Shown in pieces: positions 19,970 through 30,177 of a stretch of 64,000 nt of DNA; the stretch's first letter is position 1, and each line of letters opens with the position of its first letter. Under the pieces are notes generated by a model. The model saw only the letters and a program-made list of their open reading frames with translations, did not search any database and was not told the origin of the DNA. The stretch is from Pseudomonas sp. Q11 (lineage in GTDB: Bacteria; Pseudomonadota; Gammaproteobacteria; Pseudomonadales; Pseudomonadaceae), in assembly GCF_024494355.1 (NCBI RefSeq), contig NZ_JAKNQY010000008.1, forward strand, positions 124,001 through 188,000, written 5' to 3'. The position numbers were made by a program, and so were the translations under genes.

Positions 19970-21139
19970 ATGAACACCGCCGTGAATGTCAACGTAGTGC
20001 ATGAATCCGAAGCCCAGCGCCAACACGCCCGAGTGAAAATCCCGGCCAAATTGCGTTTCTTCGGTCCCGACCGTACCCCCATGGAAGTCAAGGTCCTGGA
20101 CCTGTCCGCCGGAGGCCTGTGCTTCAACGCCGGCCAGATGCCGCTCAAGGTCGGCGAAGCGTACAAGGGTCGCCTGCAATTCGTGATCGACAACCTTGGC
20201 CTGGCCATGGACGTTGAACTGCAGGTTCGCTCCTACGACCGCCAGACCGGTCGTACCGGTTGCCAGTTCCAGAATTTGGAGCCTCGGGACATCTCGACGC
20301 TGCGTCACATCATCACCTCGCACCTGGCCGGCGACATCGTCGGCGTCGGCGATGTGCTGGCGACCTTGCAACGCGACAACTTCACCAAGGCGCGCAAGCA
20401 GAAGGATGACAACGGTGGCATGACCGCCCTGGGTCGCCTGCGGGCCGTGACCTTCAGCCTGGCGATTTTTATCGTCGGCCTGGCGGCGTTCGGCTTCATC
20501 TTCAAGTCGGTGTACGGCATGTACTTCGTCAGCCACGCCCAGGCGGGCCTGGTGAATGTAACCGGCATGTCCATCACCATGCCGCGCGACGGCACCGTGC
20601 AGAGCCTGGTCCAGGCCGACGGCGTAGCCGCCAAAGGTGCCCCGCTGGCCACCTTCAGCACCAGCATGCTCGATGTGCTCAAGGGCCATCTGGACGACAA
20701 CCAGTTGCAACCGGCCAAGGTCGAGGAACTGTTTGGCAAGCAAATGACCGGCACCCTGACCTCGCCGTGCGACTGCATCGTGGCCCAGCAACTGGTGTCC
20801 GACGGTCAGTACGCCAGCAAGGGTGACGTGATCTTCCAACTGGTGCCGCGTAACAGCGAAGCCAACGTCGAAGCACGCTTCTCCTATCGCCAGTTCGGCG
20901 ATGTGCGCCCAGGCACCCCGGTCAGCTTCCAGGTCGCCGGCGAAGATGCCGTCCGTACCGGCAAGATCGTCAGCAGCACCAGCCTGAAAAGTGCCGACCT
21001 GTCCTCCGATATCCGTGTACTGATCCAGCCTGACGAACCTCTGGACAGCTCGCTGGCTGGCCGGCCGGTAGAAGTCACCAGCGACCGTGGCCCGAACCTG
21101 AACTGGCTGATCGACAAAGCCATGGCTGTCGGTATTTAA
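19970..21139 (+). CDS. alg44: Alginate co-polymerase Alg44 (PilZ c-di-GMP receptor)
   Basis: This is a 389-residue inner-membrane protein that turns on Alg8 when c-di-GMP is bound. The cytosolic PilZ domain shows the complete motif: R17-Q-H-A-R21 and D44-L-S-A-G-G. One membrane helix (near 160-180, FSLAIFIVGLAAFGFIF) leads to a periplasmic HlyD/MexA-like adaptor domain likely contacting AlgK or AlgX. The length fits the family. The retained arginines imply working c-di-GMP control of alginate here. algK follows after nine bases. Confidence 0.96.
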   Translation: MNTAVNVNVVHESEAQRQHARVKIPAKLRFFGPDRTPMEVKVLDLSAGGLCFNAGQMPLKVGEAYKGRLQFVIDNLGLAMDVELQVRSYDRQTGRTGCQFQNLEPRDISTLRHIITSHLAGDIVGVGDVLATLQRDNFTKARKQKDDNGGMTALGRLRAVTFSLAIFIVGLAAFGFIFKSVYGMYFVSHAQAGLVNVTGMSITMPRDGTVQSLVQADGVAAKGAPLATFSTSMLDVLKGHLDDNQLQPAKVEELFGKQMTGTLTSPCDCIVAQQLVSDGQYASKGDVIFQLVPRNSEANVEARFSYRQFGDVRPGTPVSFQVAGEDAVRTGKIVSSTSLKSADLSSDIRVLIQPDEPLDSSLAGRPVEVTSDRGPNLNWLIDKAMAVGI

Positions 21140-21148
21140 GTCGAGGAT

Positions 21149-22660
21149 ATGCCCGTGACCATTACAAAAATCCTGAACACACCGCAGTTTCTGTGGGAGC
21201 GGGCTTGCTCGCGAAAGGATCAACGCGGTCTTACCGTGGCACCGCAGCGCCTGCTTCGCGAGCAAGCCCGCTCCCACAGAGGGTTTGCATTTTGTGCACT
21301 GGCGCTGGCAATCGGCCTCAGCGGCTGTGCCGGCCTGCCCGACCAGCGCTTGGCCAACGAGGCCCTCAAGCGCGGTGACACGACGCTGGCGCAGCAGAAC
21401 TATCAGCAACTGGCCAACCTGGGTTACAGCGAAGCCCAGGTCGGCCTGGCCGATATTCAGGTCAACAGCCGCGATCCCGAGCAGATGAAAAAAGCCGAGG
21501 CGACTTACCGCGCCGCGGCCGATATTTCGCCGCGCGCTCAGGCTCGCCTGGGTCGCCTGCTGGTGGCCAAACCCGGCTCCAGCGAAGCTGAAAAACACGA
21601 AGCCGAAGGGTTGCTGAAGAAAGCCTTTGCCAACGGCCAAGGCAACACCTTGATCCCGCTGGCGATGCTGTACCTGCAATACCCTCAAAGTTTTCCAAAC
21701 GTGAACGCTCAGCAGCAGATCAACCAATGGCGCAGTGCCGGTTACCCGGAAGCGGGCCTGGCGCAGATTCTGCTCTATCGCACCCAGGGCACCTACGACC
21801 AGCATCTGGATGAAGTGGAAAAAGTCTGCAAGGCCGCGTTGGCCACCACCGACATCTGCTACGTCGAACTGGCCACGGTCTATCAGAAACGCGGCCAGCC
21901 TGAACAGCAGGCCGAGTTGCTCAAGCACATGCAGGCCGGTCACCAGAGTGGCGTCGTGTCCGCCCAGCGCGTGGACAGCGTCGCCCGCGTCCTGGCCGAT
22001 GCGAGCCTGGGCAAGACCGACGAAAAGACCGCCCAGTCGTTGCTCGAAGACATCGCCCCTGGCTATCCCGCTGCCTGGGTCAGCCTGGCGCAGATTCTCT
22101 ACGACTTCCCCGAGTTGGGTGACGTCGACAAGATGATGCAGTACTTGGAAAACGGCCGCGCCGCCGATCAGCCACGTGCCGATCTGTTGCTGGGCAAGCT
22201 GTACTACGAAGGCAAATGGGTGCCGGCGGACGCCAAGGTCGCCGAAGCGCATTTCCAGAAAGCCGTTGGCCGCGAAGTGGCCGCCGATTACTACCTCGGC
22301 CAGATCTATCGCCGCGGTTACCTGGGCCAGGTGTACTCGCAAAAAGCCCTGGACCATCTGCTCAAGGCCGCCCGCAACGGCCAGAACAGCGCGGACTTCG
22401 CCATTGCCCAGTTGTTCTCCCAAGGCAAGGGCACCAAGCCCGACCCGGTCAATGCCTATGTGTTCAGTCAATTGGCCAAGGTCCAGAACACCCCGCAAGC
22501 CATCGAGCTTGCCCAGACCCTCGAGACCCAATTACCGCCGAACCAGCTTGCACAAGCCCAGCGCCTGCTACAACAAGAGCAGGCCATTCGCGGCGCCATG
22601 AGCCCCGATACGCTGGAACTGCAAGCCCTAAAAGAAGATGACGGCGAGGAACCTCTATGA
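21149..22660 (+). CDS. algK: Alginate lipoprotein AlgK with a REPIN inside its signal-peptide region
   Basis: AlgK is an outer-membrane lipoprotein of Sel1/TPR-like repeats that helps place the porin AlgE and scaffolds the export complex. The mature part (from Cys60 in [10 protein letters not shown]) has normal repeats such as [32 protein letters not shown]. The oddity is at the front: bases 21191-21279 are a full REPIN encoding about residues 15-44, in frame, between the short n-region MPVTITKI and the hydrophobic core [12 protein letters not shown]. The signal n-region is thus about 45 residues instead of the usual 10-20. Alternative starts are GTG 21155 (better spaced from GAGG at 21143) and an in-frame GTG at 21236 inside the REPIN, which would give a normal 31-residue signal but lacks a close ribosome-binding site. 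The stop overlaps algE (ATGA). Confidence 0.93.
   Translation: MPVTITKILNTPQFLWERACSRKDQRGLTVAPQRLLREQARSHRGFAFCALALAIGLSGCAGLPDQRLANEALKRGDTTLAQQNYQQLANLGYSEAQVGLADIQVNSRDPEQMKKAEATYRAAADISPRAQARLGRLLVAKPGSSEAEKHEAEGLLKKAFANGQGNTLIPLAMLYLQYPQSFPNVNAQQQINQWRSAGYPEAGLAQILLYRTQGTYDQHLDEVEKVCKAALATTDICYVELATVYQKRGQPEQQAELLKHMQAGHQSGVVSAQRVDSVARVLADASLGKTDEKTAQSLLEDIAPGYPAAWVSLAQILYDFPELGDVDKMMQYLENGRAADQPRADLLLGKLYYEGKWVPADAKVAEAHFQKAVGREVAADYYLGQIYRRGYLGQVYSQKALDHLLKAARNGQNSADFAIAQLFSQGKGTKPDPVNAYVFSQLAKVQNTPQAIELAQTLETQLPPNQLAQAQRLLQQEQAIRGAMSPDTLELQALKEDDGEEPL
21191..21279. repeat. REPIN inside the algK coding sequence
   Basis: Perfect 25-base inverted arms (21191-21215 and 21255-21279) of the same REP family seen in intergenic gaps, around a 39-base centre. 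It has no stop codon in the algK frame, and the reading frame is open through the whole element. Confidence 0.96.
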
Positions 22661-24150
22661 AGCCTTTGAAGCTCAATCCTTTTGTGCAGGCCGGCATTGG
22701 CCTGACGTTCGCCCTGCTGTGGTCGTGTCCGACCCTGGCGGCCCTGACCGATGACCAGAACTTCGGCCTGGACGTGAAAATCACCGGCCAGTCCGAAGAC
22801 GACCGAGACCTGGGCACCCAGCGTGGGGGCGACGTCAACGGTGTCGGTCTGGACCTGCGTCCATGGATCTACGGTGAGCGCGGTGCCTGGAGCGCCTACG
22901 CCATGGCCCAGGCTGTGACGTCTACCGACACCATCGAGACCGACACCCTGCAGCAGTCCGATGACACGACCGCGCGAACCGACAGCGGTGATCGCGAAGT
23001 CAAGAAGAACTACCTGGCCATGCGCGAATTCTGGATTGGCTATCGGGGCCTGACCCCTTACCCGGGCGAGCAGTTGAAGTTCGGTCGCCAACGCCTGCGC
23101 AACGAAGACGGCCAATGGCGCGACACCAATATCGAAGCCTTGAACTGGACCTTCGACACCACCTTGTTACGGGCCAACCTGGGTGTCGCCGAGCGTTTCA
23201 GCGAATACCGCACCGATCTCAAGGAATTGGCGCCTGACGACAAGGATCGCCTGCACGTCTACGGCGACGTGGGCTACCAGTGGATGCCAGGCCAGTGGGC
23301 CGGGATCCGTGCCCACCACACCCACGACAATGGCAGCCTCGATTACCCGACCCCGGGCGAAGCCACCGACTCCCTGGACAAGACCCAGAACGGTGACCTG
23401 TCCTGGCTGGGCCTGGAAGCCAACAGTGACGCCTACAACTGGCGGAACACCAACACCATCAACTACTGGGCCAGCCTGACCGGCATGACTGGCGATCGCG
23501 ACACCGTCAACCCGCTCAACGCCGACGGCACGCGCCCCACGCAACTCAAGCGCAGTGACGACGTCGATGGCTGGGCCACCGACCTGGGCATCCGTCTGCG
23601 CCTGGATCCGCAGTGGCAAGTCGGTGCGGCCTATGCCCGCGCCAGCGAGGACTACGAACAGAACGGTCTGCAAAGCAACCGCTCGAACTACACCGGCACC
23701 CGCTCGCGCGTCCACCGTTTTGGTGAAGCCTTCCGGGGCGAAATGGCCAACACCCAGAGCGCCAGCCTGTTCGGTTCCTGGCAGTTGCGCGACGAATACG
23801 ACGCAAGCCTGGTGTACCACAAGTTCTGGCGCGTGGACGGCAACAAGCCTGTGGGCAGTAACGGCATCAACGCGGTGGAAAACAACACCGACGATGTGAC
23901 CGGCGCGATCCTGTCCACCTCGTCCCTGCCACTGCGCGACGGTAACAAGGACCTGGGCCAGGAAGTCGACCTTGTGCTCACCAAGTACTTCAAGCAAGGC
24001 CTGCTGCCGGCCGCGCTGAGCCAGTCCATCGACGAGCCGTCAGCGCTGGTGCGCTTTCGTGGCGGCGTGTTCAAGCCAGGCGACGCCTACGGCAAAGAGG
24101 TCGATTCATACATGCATCGCGCCTTTGTCGACGTGATCTGGCGCTTCTGA
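22657..24150 (+). CDS. algE: Alginate outer-membrane porin AlgE
   Basis: This is a 497-residue 18-stranded beta-barrel through which polymannuronate-guluronate leaves the cell. The signal peptide (to about PTLAALTDD) is followed by alternating amphipathic strands and charged periplasmic and extracellular loops. A C-terminal aromatic residue (ending VIWRF) is the usual barrel-assembly signal. GAGGA precedes the ATG, which overlaps the algK stop by four bases, so algE translation is coupled to algK. Any translational effect of the REPIN in algK would therefore also reach algE. Confidence 0.95.
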   Translation: MKPLKLNPFVQAGIGLTFALLWSCPTLAALTDDQNFGLDVKITGQSEDDRDLGTQRGGDVNGVGLDLRPWIYGERGAWSAYAMAQAVTSTDTIETDTLQQSDDTTARTDSGDREVKKNYLAMREFWIGYRGLTPYPGEQLKFGRQRLRNEDGQWRDTNIEALNWTFDTTLLRANLGVAERFSEYRTDLKELAPDDKDRLHVYGDVGYQWMPGQWAGIRAHHTHDNGSLDYPTPGEATDSLDKTQNGDLSWLGLEANSDAYNWRNTNTINYWASLTGMTGDRDTVNPLNADGTRPTQLKRSDDVDGWATDLGIRLRLDPQWQVGAAYARASEDYEQNGLQSNRSNYTGTRSRVHRFGEAFRGEMANTQSASLFGSWQLRDEYDASLVYHKFWRVDGNKPVGSNGINAVENNTDDVTGAILSTSSLPLRDGNKDLGQEVDLVLTKYFKQGLLPAALSQSIDEPSALVRFRGGVFKPGDAYGKEVDSYMHRAFVDVIWRF

Positions 24151-24176
24151 TGCGAATGACCATGGGAGTGCCCGAT

Positions 24177-25769
24177 ATGAACCGCTACCTCAGGAACAGC
24201 CAGGCGATGAAAGGTTCGATCAGCCTGTTGGCCGCAGCGATGCTGCTGGCCGGCTCGTCGGCGTTCGCCAACGTTGAACCGGTGGCCAAGCCGGGCAACG
24301 TGGTCAAGGAACTGCAGCAGGCCAAGACCTACACCGTCAGCAGCGCGCCGACCGCTCCGCTGGAACTGGCTGCGCCGACCCTGCCCGACCTCACCGGCTT
24401 CACCGCCGAAGCGGTCGCGGCCAAGATCGTGCGCAGCAAGCCCGGCAAGGTCAGCGTGCGCCGGATGATGCAGGAAAACGCCTTGAAGGACTTCATCGGC
24501 GGCGACAACAAGATGGCCGAGTGGGTGGTGCGCCAACGTGGCATCCCACAGGCCATCTTCATCGACGATGGCTACATGAACCTCAAGGACCTGGCCAAGA
24601 AAGTGCCCAAGCAGTACCTCAAGGAAACCTCGCCAGGTGTGTTCCTGGCCAGGATTCCGATTGTGGTGGGTGAAAAAGGCATCCTCGAAATCGACAAGCA
24701 GACCCAGGAGCTGCGCCTGTCCCAAGAGGGCGGCTCCTTCCTGGTCAACGATGGAAAGATGTTCATCCGCGACACCAAGGTCACCGGCTGGCGCGAAAAG
24801 GACAATGGCCCCGCCACGTTCCGCTCGGCCAACGAGTTCCGTCCGTTCCTGCTGTCCTGGGGCGGCACCGAGACCTACATCGTCAACACCAAGATGGCGA
24901 GCTTCGGCTACGCCAACAGTAAGTCGTACGGGGTCAGTATTTCCCAGTACACGCCCAACATGGCCAAGGTCCTCAAGCGCCCGGAACCGACCGGCTGGAT
25001 CATCGGCTCCGAGTTCTCGGACATGTGGTACGGCTTCTACTGCTACGAAACCAACGACTTTGTGGTCAAGGGCAACACCTACAAGGACAACATCGTCTAC
25101 GGCATTGACCCCCACGACCGTTCCCATCGACTGATCATCGCCGACAACACCGTCTACGGGACCAAGAAAAAGCACGGGATCATTATTTCCCGCGAGGTCA
25201 ACGACAGCTTCATTTTCAACAACCGCAGCTACGACAACAAACTCTCGGGCCTGGTGATCGACCGTAACAGCGTGAACAACCTGATCGCCTACAACGAGAT
25301 CTACAAGAACCACACCGACGGCATCACGCTTTACGAGAGTGGTGACAACCTGTTGTGGGGCAACAAAGTGATCAGCAACCGGCGCCACGGCATCCGGATT
25401 CGTAACAGCGTGAACATCCGCCTTTACGAAAACGTGTCCATGGCCAACGGCCTGACCGGTCTTTACGGCCACATCAAGGATCTGTCCGACACCGACCGGG
25501 ACATCAAGCTCGACCCGTTCGACGCCCAGGTCTCGCTGATCGTGGTCGGCGGCGAACTGGCCGCCAACGGCAGCGGCCCATTGTCCATCGACTCACCGTT
25601 GAGCGTTGAGCTGTACCGCGTGTCTATGCTCGCGCCGACCAAATCCAGCGGCATCAGCTTCTCGGGGATCCTGGGCGAGCGCCAGGATGAAATTCTCGAC
25701 CTGCTGGTGCGCCAGCAGAAAGCCGTGCTGATCGACCCTGTCGAACGCCAGACCGAATTGCGGGACTGA
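24177..25769 (+). CDS. algG: Periplasmic mannuronan C5-epimerase AlgG
   Basis: This 530-residue enzyme converts mannuronate to guluronate residues in the growing polymer and also protects it from AlgL. The signal peptide ends near GSSAFANVEP. The C-terminal right-handed beta-helix (CASH repeats) contains the catalytic DPHDRS motif (GIDPHDRSHRLIIADN). I use ATG 24177, which has GGGAG eight bases upstream, rather than the ATG at 24150 that overlaps the algE stop and has no ribosome-binding site. Part of the AlgK-AlgX-AlgG-Alg44 periplasmic complex. Confidence 0.95.
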   Translation: MNRYLRNSQAMKGSISLLAAAMLLAGSSAFANVEPVAKPGNVVKELQQAKTYTVSSAPTAPLELAAPTLPDLTGFTAEAVAAKIVRSKPGKVSVRRMMQENALKDFIGGDNKMAEWVVRQRGIPQAIFIDDGYMNLKDLAKKVPKQYLKETSPGVFLARIPIVVGEKGILEIDKQTQELRLSQEGGSFLVNDGKMFIRDTKVTGWREKDNGPATFRSANEFRPFLLSWGGTETYIVNTKMASFGYANSKSYGVSISQYTPNMAKVLKRPEPTGWIIGSEFSDMWYGFYCYETNDFVVKGNTYKDNIVYGIDPHDRSHRLIIADNTVYGTKKKHGIIISREVNDSFIFNNRSYDNKLSGLVIDRNSVNNLIAYNEIYKNHTDGITLYESGDNLLWGNKVISNRRHGIRIRNSVNIRLYENVSMANGLTGLYGHIKDLSDTDRDIKLDPFDAQVSLIVVGGELAANGSGPLSIDSPLSVELYRVSMLAPTKSSGISFSGILGERQDEILDLLVRQQKAVLIDPVERQTELRD

Positions 25770-25780
25770 GGATGACCTTT

Positions 25781-27232
25781 ATGAACCCACAGATGATCAA
25801 ACTTCTGGGCCTGTCCGCCCTGACTGCCGGCATTCTCGCCGCCACAAGCGGCGCGCGCGCCGCTGAAACCACAGCGCCTGTGTTCACTGCCGAACCATGC
25901 TGCAACCTCTGCCCGGCTGCTTATGACGCGAAGAACTACACCACGCGCTATCAGCAGAACTTCACCACACTGGTACAGGCCCAGGGCGATTGGCTGTTCC
26001 GTACCCAGGAAGACCTGCGTACCGAATTCAACACCACCCCGGCCGGCTACAAGCGCATGCAGCAGTTGCACGACGCGTTCAAGAAAAAAGGCGTCGAGCT
26101 GGTGCTCGTCTATCAACCGACCCGGGGCCTGGTGAATCGCAACAAACTCAACCCTCAGGAAAAGGCCAGTTATGACTTCGACAAGGCCCTGACCAACTAC
26201 AAGAGCATGCTCGGGCGTTTCGCGCAGATGGGTTATGTAGTGCCGGACCTGTCGCCGTTGACCAACGAAAGCCTGCCCGACACCCTGCCGGCCCACGATT
26301 TCTACTTCCGTGGCGACCAGCACTGGACCCCGTACGGTGCCCACCGCACGGCGAAGATCGTGGCCGAGAAGGTCAAGCAGATCCCGGCCTTTGCCGACAT
26401 TCCCAAGCGGGAGTTCGAGACCAAGAAGTCCGGCCGCATGGGCAAGACCGGCACCCTGCACAACATGGCCGGCCAGCTGTGCGGCACCAGCTACGCGGTC
26501 CAGTACATGGACCAGTTCACCACCGAGCCTAAAGGCGAAGCCGGTGACGGCGACCTGTTCGGCGACTCCAGTGATCCGCAGATCACCCTCGTGGGCACCA
26601 GTCACAGCGGCAAGAACTACAACTTCGCCGGTTTCCTTCAAGAAGCCATCGGCGCCGACATCCTCAACGTTGCCTTCCCCGGCGGCGGTCTGGAAGGCGC
26701 GATGATCCAGTACCTGGGCAGCGAAGAGTTCCAGAAGAGCCCGCCGAAAATCCTGATCTGGGAATTCTCGCCGCTGTATCGCCTGGACCAGGAAACCATC
26801 TACCGCCAGATGATGGCGTTGCTGGACAACAACGGTTGCGAAGGCAAGCCCGCGATGATGAGCAGCAAGACTGCCCTCAAGCCCGGCAAGAACGAATTGA
26901 TGGTCAACAGCAAGAACATGGACCTGCGTAACGGCAGCCACCAGATCGATATCCGCTTCGCCGATACGTCGGTGAAAACCTTACAAGCCACCCTCTGGTA
27001 CATGAATGGGCGCCACGAGGATATCAAGATCGAAAAACCGGACACTTCCGAAACCGACGGACGTTTCGCCTTCCAATTGCGCACCGACGAGGACTGGGCT
27101 TCCCAGAACCTGCTGGCTGTCGAAGTCCAGGGACCTGAAGCCGGTGCCGAGCCACAGCAAATCGAAGCGAAAGTCTGCAAACGCAATGCATCTCCGCAAG
27201 CCGGGCAACAAACGGCTCAAATCGGACAATGA
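25781..27232 (+). CDS. algX: Alginate O-acetyltransferase AlgX
   Basis: This 483-residue periplasmic protein places acetyl groups on mannuronate and binds polymer. The N-terminal SGNH-like domain shows the paired catalytic residues in [12 protein letters not shown] and the nucleophile serine in GTSHSG. The C-terminal part (after about 345) is the carbohydrate-binding module. ATG 25781 has GAGG nine bases before it; the in-frame ATG at 25772 would directly abut that GAGG. Two bases separate the algG stop from the earlier ATG, so the genes are tightly linked. Confidence 0.95.
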   Translation: MNPQMIKLLGLSALTAGILAATSGARAAETTAPVFTAEPCCNLCPAAYDAKNYTTRYQQNFTTLVQAQGDWLFRTQEDLRTEFNTTPAGYKRMQQLHDAFKKKGVELVLVYQPTRGLVNRNKLNPQEKASYDFDKALTNYKSMLGRFAQMGYVVPDLSPLTNESLPDTLPAHDFYFRGDQHWTPYGAHRTAKIVAEKVKQIPAFADIPKREFETKKSGRMGKTGTLHNMAGQLCGTSYAVQYMDQFTTEPKGEAGDGDLFGDSSDPQITLVGTSHSGKNYNFAGFLQEAIGADILNVAFPGGGLEGAMIQYLGSEEFQKSPPKILIWEFSPLYRLDQETIYRQMMALLDNNGCEGKPAMMSSKTALKPGKNELMVNSKNMDLRNGSHQIDIRFADTSVKTLQATLWYMNGRHEDIKIEKPDTSETDGRFAFQLRTDEDWASQNLLAVEVQGPEAGAEPQQIEAKVCKRNASPQAGQQTAQIGQ

Positions 27233-27243
27233 GGTCTCGTCTC

Positions 27244-28380
27244 ATGACCAGAACCATGCGCACCCGAACGTTGAAAACGCTGCTGGCGCCGTCCCTGCTG
27301 ACCCTGGCGATCTTCGCCGGAGCGACGCAGGCCGCGGCCCCGCTACGCCCGCCCCAGGGTTACTTCGCACCGATTGAAAAATTCAAGACCGGCAGCTCTG
27401 ACGACCGCTGTGAGGCGGTACCGACGCCCTACACGGGCGCCCTGCAATTTCGCAGCAAGTACGAGGGCTCCGACAAAGCCCGTGCAACGCTGAACGTGAA
27501 ATCGGAAAAGGCTTTCCGCGATGCCACTTCCGACATCACCCGGATCGAGCGCGGCGTCAGCAAACAAGTGATGCAATTCATGCGCGACGGCCGCCCCGAG
27601 CAGCTGGAATGCACCCTGAACTGGCTGACCGCCTGGGCCAAGGCCGATGCGCTGATGTCCAAGGACTTCAACCACACCGGCAAGTCCATGCGCAAATGGG
27701 CCCTGGGCAGCATGGCTTCGGCCTATGTGCGCCTGAAGTTCTCCGAGTCTCGCCCACTGGCCAATCATCAGGAACAGGCACAACTGATCGAAGGCTGGTT
27801 CAGCAAGATGGCCGATCAGGTGGTCAGCGACTGGGACAACCTGCCGCTGAAGAAAATCAACAACCACTCCTACTGGGCCGCTTGGTCGGTGATGGCCACC
27901 TCTGTGGCGACCAACCGCCGCGACCTGTTCGACTGGGCCGTCAAGGAATACAAGGTCGGCGTCAACCAGGTCGATGCCGAGGGCTTCTTGCCCAACGAAC
28001 TCAAGCGCAAGCAACGGGCCCTGTCCTACCACAACTATGCCCTGCCGCCCCTGGCGATGATCGCCAGTTTCGCCCAGGTCAACGGCGTGGACCTGCGCCA
28101 GGAAAACAACGGCGCCCTCAAGCGCCTGGCTGACCAGGTGCTGGCCGGGGTGCAAGACCCGGAGATCTTCGAAGACAAGAACGGCGATGAACAGGACATG
28201 AAGGATCTGAAAGTCGATTCCAAGTTTGCCTGGCTCGAACCGTTCTGCAGCCTCTACACCTGCCCCGAGGATGTACTGGAGCGCAAGCATGAAATGCAGC
28301 CGTTCAAGACGTTCCGCCTCGGCGGGGACTTGACCAAGGTGTACGACCCTTCATGGGAAAAAGGCGAAAAAGGTAGCTGA
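27244..28380 (+). CDS. algL: Periplasmic alginate lyase AlgL
   Basis: This is a 378-residue polysaccharide-lyase family 5 enzyme that cleaves stray alginate in the periplasm by beta-elimination. The signal peptide runs to about GATQAAA. The catalytic block [15 protein letters not shown] (His in NNHSYW) and the later [17 protein letters not shown] segment with Arg and Tyr are intact. GAGG lies nine bases before ATG 27244; an ATG at 27229 overlapping the algX stop is less likely. It is followed by a 220-base gap with a REPIN, the largest break in the operon. Confidence 0.95.
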   Translation: MTRTMRTRTLKTLLAPSLLTLAIFAGATQAAAPLRPPQGYFAPIEKFKTGSSDDRCEAVPTPYTGALQFRSKYEGSDKARATLNVKSEKAFRDATSDITRIERGVSKQVMQFMRDGRPEQLECTLNWLTAWAKADALMSKDFNHTGKSMRKWALGSMASAYVRLKFSESRPLANHQEQAQLIEGWFSKMADQVVSDWDNLPLKKINNHSYWAAWSVMATSVATNRRDLFDWAVKEYKVGVNQVDAEGFLPNELKRKQRALSYHNYALPPLAMIASFAQVNGVDLRQENNGALKRLADQVLAGVQDPEIFEDKNGDEQDMKDLKVDSKFAWLEPFCSLYTCPEDVLERKHEMQPFKTFRLGGDLTKVYDPSWEKGEKGS

Positions 28381-28407
28381 TGCCCTATCTCCTGCCTGGC
28401 AGGGGAC

Positions 28408-28500
28408 CTGTGGGAACAAGACTTGCCCGCGATAGCCATGACGCGGGGGCACTGAATGAACTGCGTCATCGTTCATCGCGGGCAAGCCTTGCTCCCACAG
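28408..28500. repeat. Divergent REPIN between algL and algI
   Basis: Inverted arms lie at 28408-28432 and 28476-28500 with the variant core GCGGGCAAG rather than the GCGAGCAGG of other copies. It sits inside the alginate operon after the export genes and before the acetylation genes. Confidence 0.88.
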
Positions 28501-28600
28501 TAATCGCGGCGTCTGAAAGGTAATAAAACCTCCCGGTTTTCATGGGGGGGTTTGGGGGGGCTCTGGCCCTTGACTGTTGATTCAACATGGAGAGATCGGG

Positions 28601-30166
28601 ATGGTATTTTCATCCAATGTGTTCCTGTTCCTGTTCCTGCCGATCTTTCTCGGCTTGTACTACTTGAGCGGGCAACGCTATCGCAACCTGCTGTTATTGC
28701 TGGCCAGCTATGTGTTCTATGCCTGGTGGCGCGTGGACTTCCTGGCGCTGTTCGCCGGCGTCACCCTGTGGAACTACTGGATCGGGCTGAAAGTCGGCGC
28801 CGCCGGCGTGCGTACCAAACCGGCCCAGCGCTGGCTGTTGCTCGGCGTGGGCGTGGACCTGTGCATCCTGGGCTACTTCAAGTACGCCAACTTCGGTGTG
28901 GACAGCCTCAACGCGATCATCAGCGGCTTCGGTCTCAATCCGTTCATCCTGACCCACGTGCTGTTGCCGATCGGGATCTCGTTCTACATTTTCGAGTCCA
29001 TCAGCTACATCATCGACGTTTATCGCGGTGATACCCCGGCGACCCACAACCTGATCGACTTCGCAGCGTTCGTGGCGATCTTCCCGCACCTGATCGCCGG
29101 CCCCGTGTTGCGTTTCCGCGACCTGGCCGATCAGTTCAACAACCGCACCCACACCCTGGACAAATTCTCCGAAGGCTGCACGCGCTTCATGCAGGGCTTC
29201 ATCAAGAAAGTGTTCATCGCCGACACCCTGGCGGTGGTGGCCGATCATTGTTTTGCCCTGGATAACCCGACCACAGGCGATGCCTGGCTCGGTGCCCTGG
29301 CCTACACCGCGCAACTGTACTTCGACTTCTCCGGCTACAGCGACATGGCCATCGGCCTGGGCTTGATGATGGGTTTCCGTTTCATGGAGAACTTCAAGCA
29401 GCCCTACATCAGCCAGTCGATTACCGAGTTCTGGCGGCGCTGGCACATCAGCCTGTCGACCTGGCTGCGCGATTACCTCTACATCACCCTGGGCGGCAAT
29501 CGCAAAGGCACGCTGATGACCTATCGCAACCTGTTCCTGACCATGCTGCTCGGTGGTCTGTGGCACGGCGCGAACATCACCTACGTGATCTGGGGTGCCT
29601 GGCACGGTATGTGGCTGGCCATCGAAAAAGCGGTGGGCATCAACACCATGCCACGCAGCATCAATCCGATCCGCTGGGCACTGACGTTCCTGCTGGTGGT
29701 GATGGGCTGGGTAATCTTCCGTGCCGAGAACCTGCACGTGGCCGGCCGCATGTACGGCGCCATGTTCAGCTTCGGCGACTGGTCGCTGTCGGAACTGACC
29801 CGCGCCAACCTCACCGGCCTGCAAATCGCCACGCTGGTTGTGGCCTACGCCACTCTCGCTTTCTTCGGCCTGCGCGATCTCTACACCAATCGTCCACCGG
29901 TCAAGACCAAGCCTGAAGTGAACACCGAGGCCGATGGCCCGGCCACCGCACAACCGGGACTGATCAAGGCTGTACCGGGCGATAACCCGTCGAGCATTCA
30001 TCAACCGGGCTACACCGTGGGCGTCGAAGCCCAAGTGCAACCGGCGTACTGGGTCGCTGACTGGCCGCGCTACGTAATGCGTACCCTGGTGCTGGTGCTG
30101 TTCATCGCCTCGATTCTCAAACTCTCGGCGCAAAGCTTCTCGCCGTTCCTTTACTTCCAGTTCTGA
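28601..30166 (+). CDS. algI: Alginate O-acetylation protein AlgI (MBOAT)
   Basis: This is a 521-residue polytopic membrane-bound O-acyltransferase that moves acetyl groups from a cytosolic donor across the inner membrane for AlgJ and AlgX. It starts MVFSSNVFLFLFLPIF. The MBOAT motifs are visible: FWRRWHISLSTWLRDY and the conserved histidine in GGLWHGANITYVIWG. GGAGAG precedes ATG 28601; an earlier in-frame start at 28577 lacks support. It opens the algI-algJ-algF acetylation subset, separated from algL by the REPIN gap. Confidence 0.95.
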   Translation: MVFSSNVFLFLFLPIFLGLYYLSGQRYRNLLLLLASYVFYAWWRVDFLALFAGVTLWNYWIGLKVGAAGVRTKPAQRWLLLGVGVDLCILGYFKYANFGVDSLNAIISGFGLNPFILTHVLLPIGISFYIFESISYIIDVYRGDTPATHNLIDFAAFVAIFPHLIAGPVLRFRDLADQFNNRTHTLDKFSEGCTRFMQGFIKKVFIADTLAVVADHCFALDNPTTGDAWLGALAYTAQLYFDFSGYSDMAIGLGLMMGFRFMENFKQPYISQSITEFWRRWHISLSTWLRDYLYITLGGNRKGTLMTYRNLFLTMLLGGLWHGANITYVIWGAWHGMWLAIEKAVGINTMPRSINPIRWALTFLLVVMGWVIFRAENLHVAGRMYGAMFSFGDWSLSELTRANLTGLQIATLVVAYATLAFFGLRDLYTNRPPVKTKPEVNTEADGPATAQPGLIKAVPGDNPSSIHQPGYTVGVEAQVQPAYWVADWPRYVMRTLVLVLFIASILKLSAQSFSPFLYFQF

Positions 30167-30177
30167 GGGATCTGAAC

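Noticed and set aside
19847..22531. An 894-codon open frame on the minus strand across alg44-algK
   Set aside because: It is antisense to two well-identified alginate genes and encodes His/Gln/Val-rich sequence typical of the complementary frame of GC-rich genes.
25772..25780. algX start at ATG 25772
   Set aside because: It directly abuts the GAGG ribosome-binding site; ATG 25781 has proper nine-base spacing.
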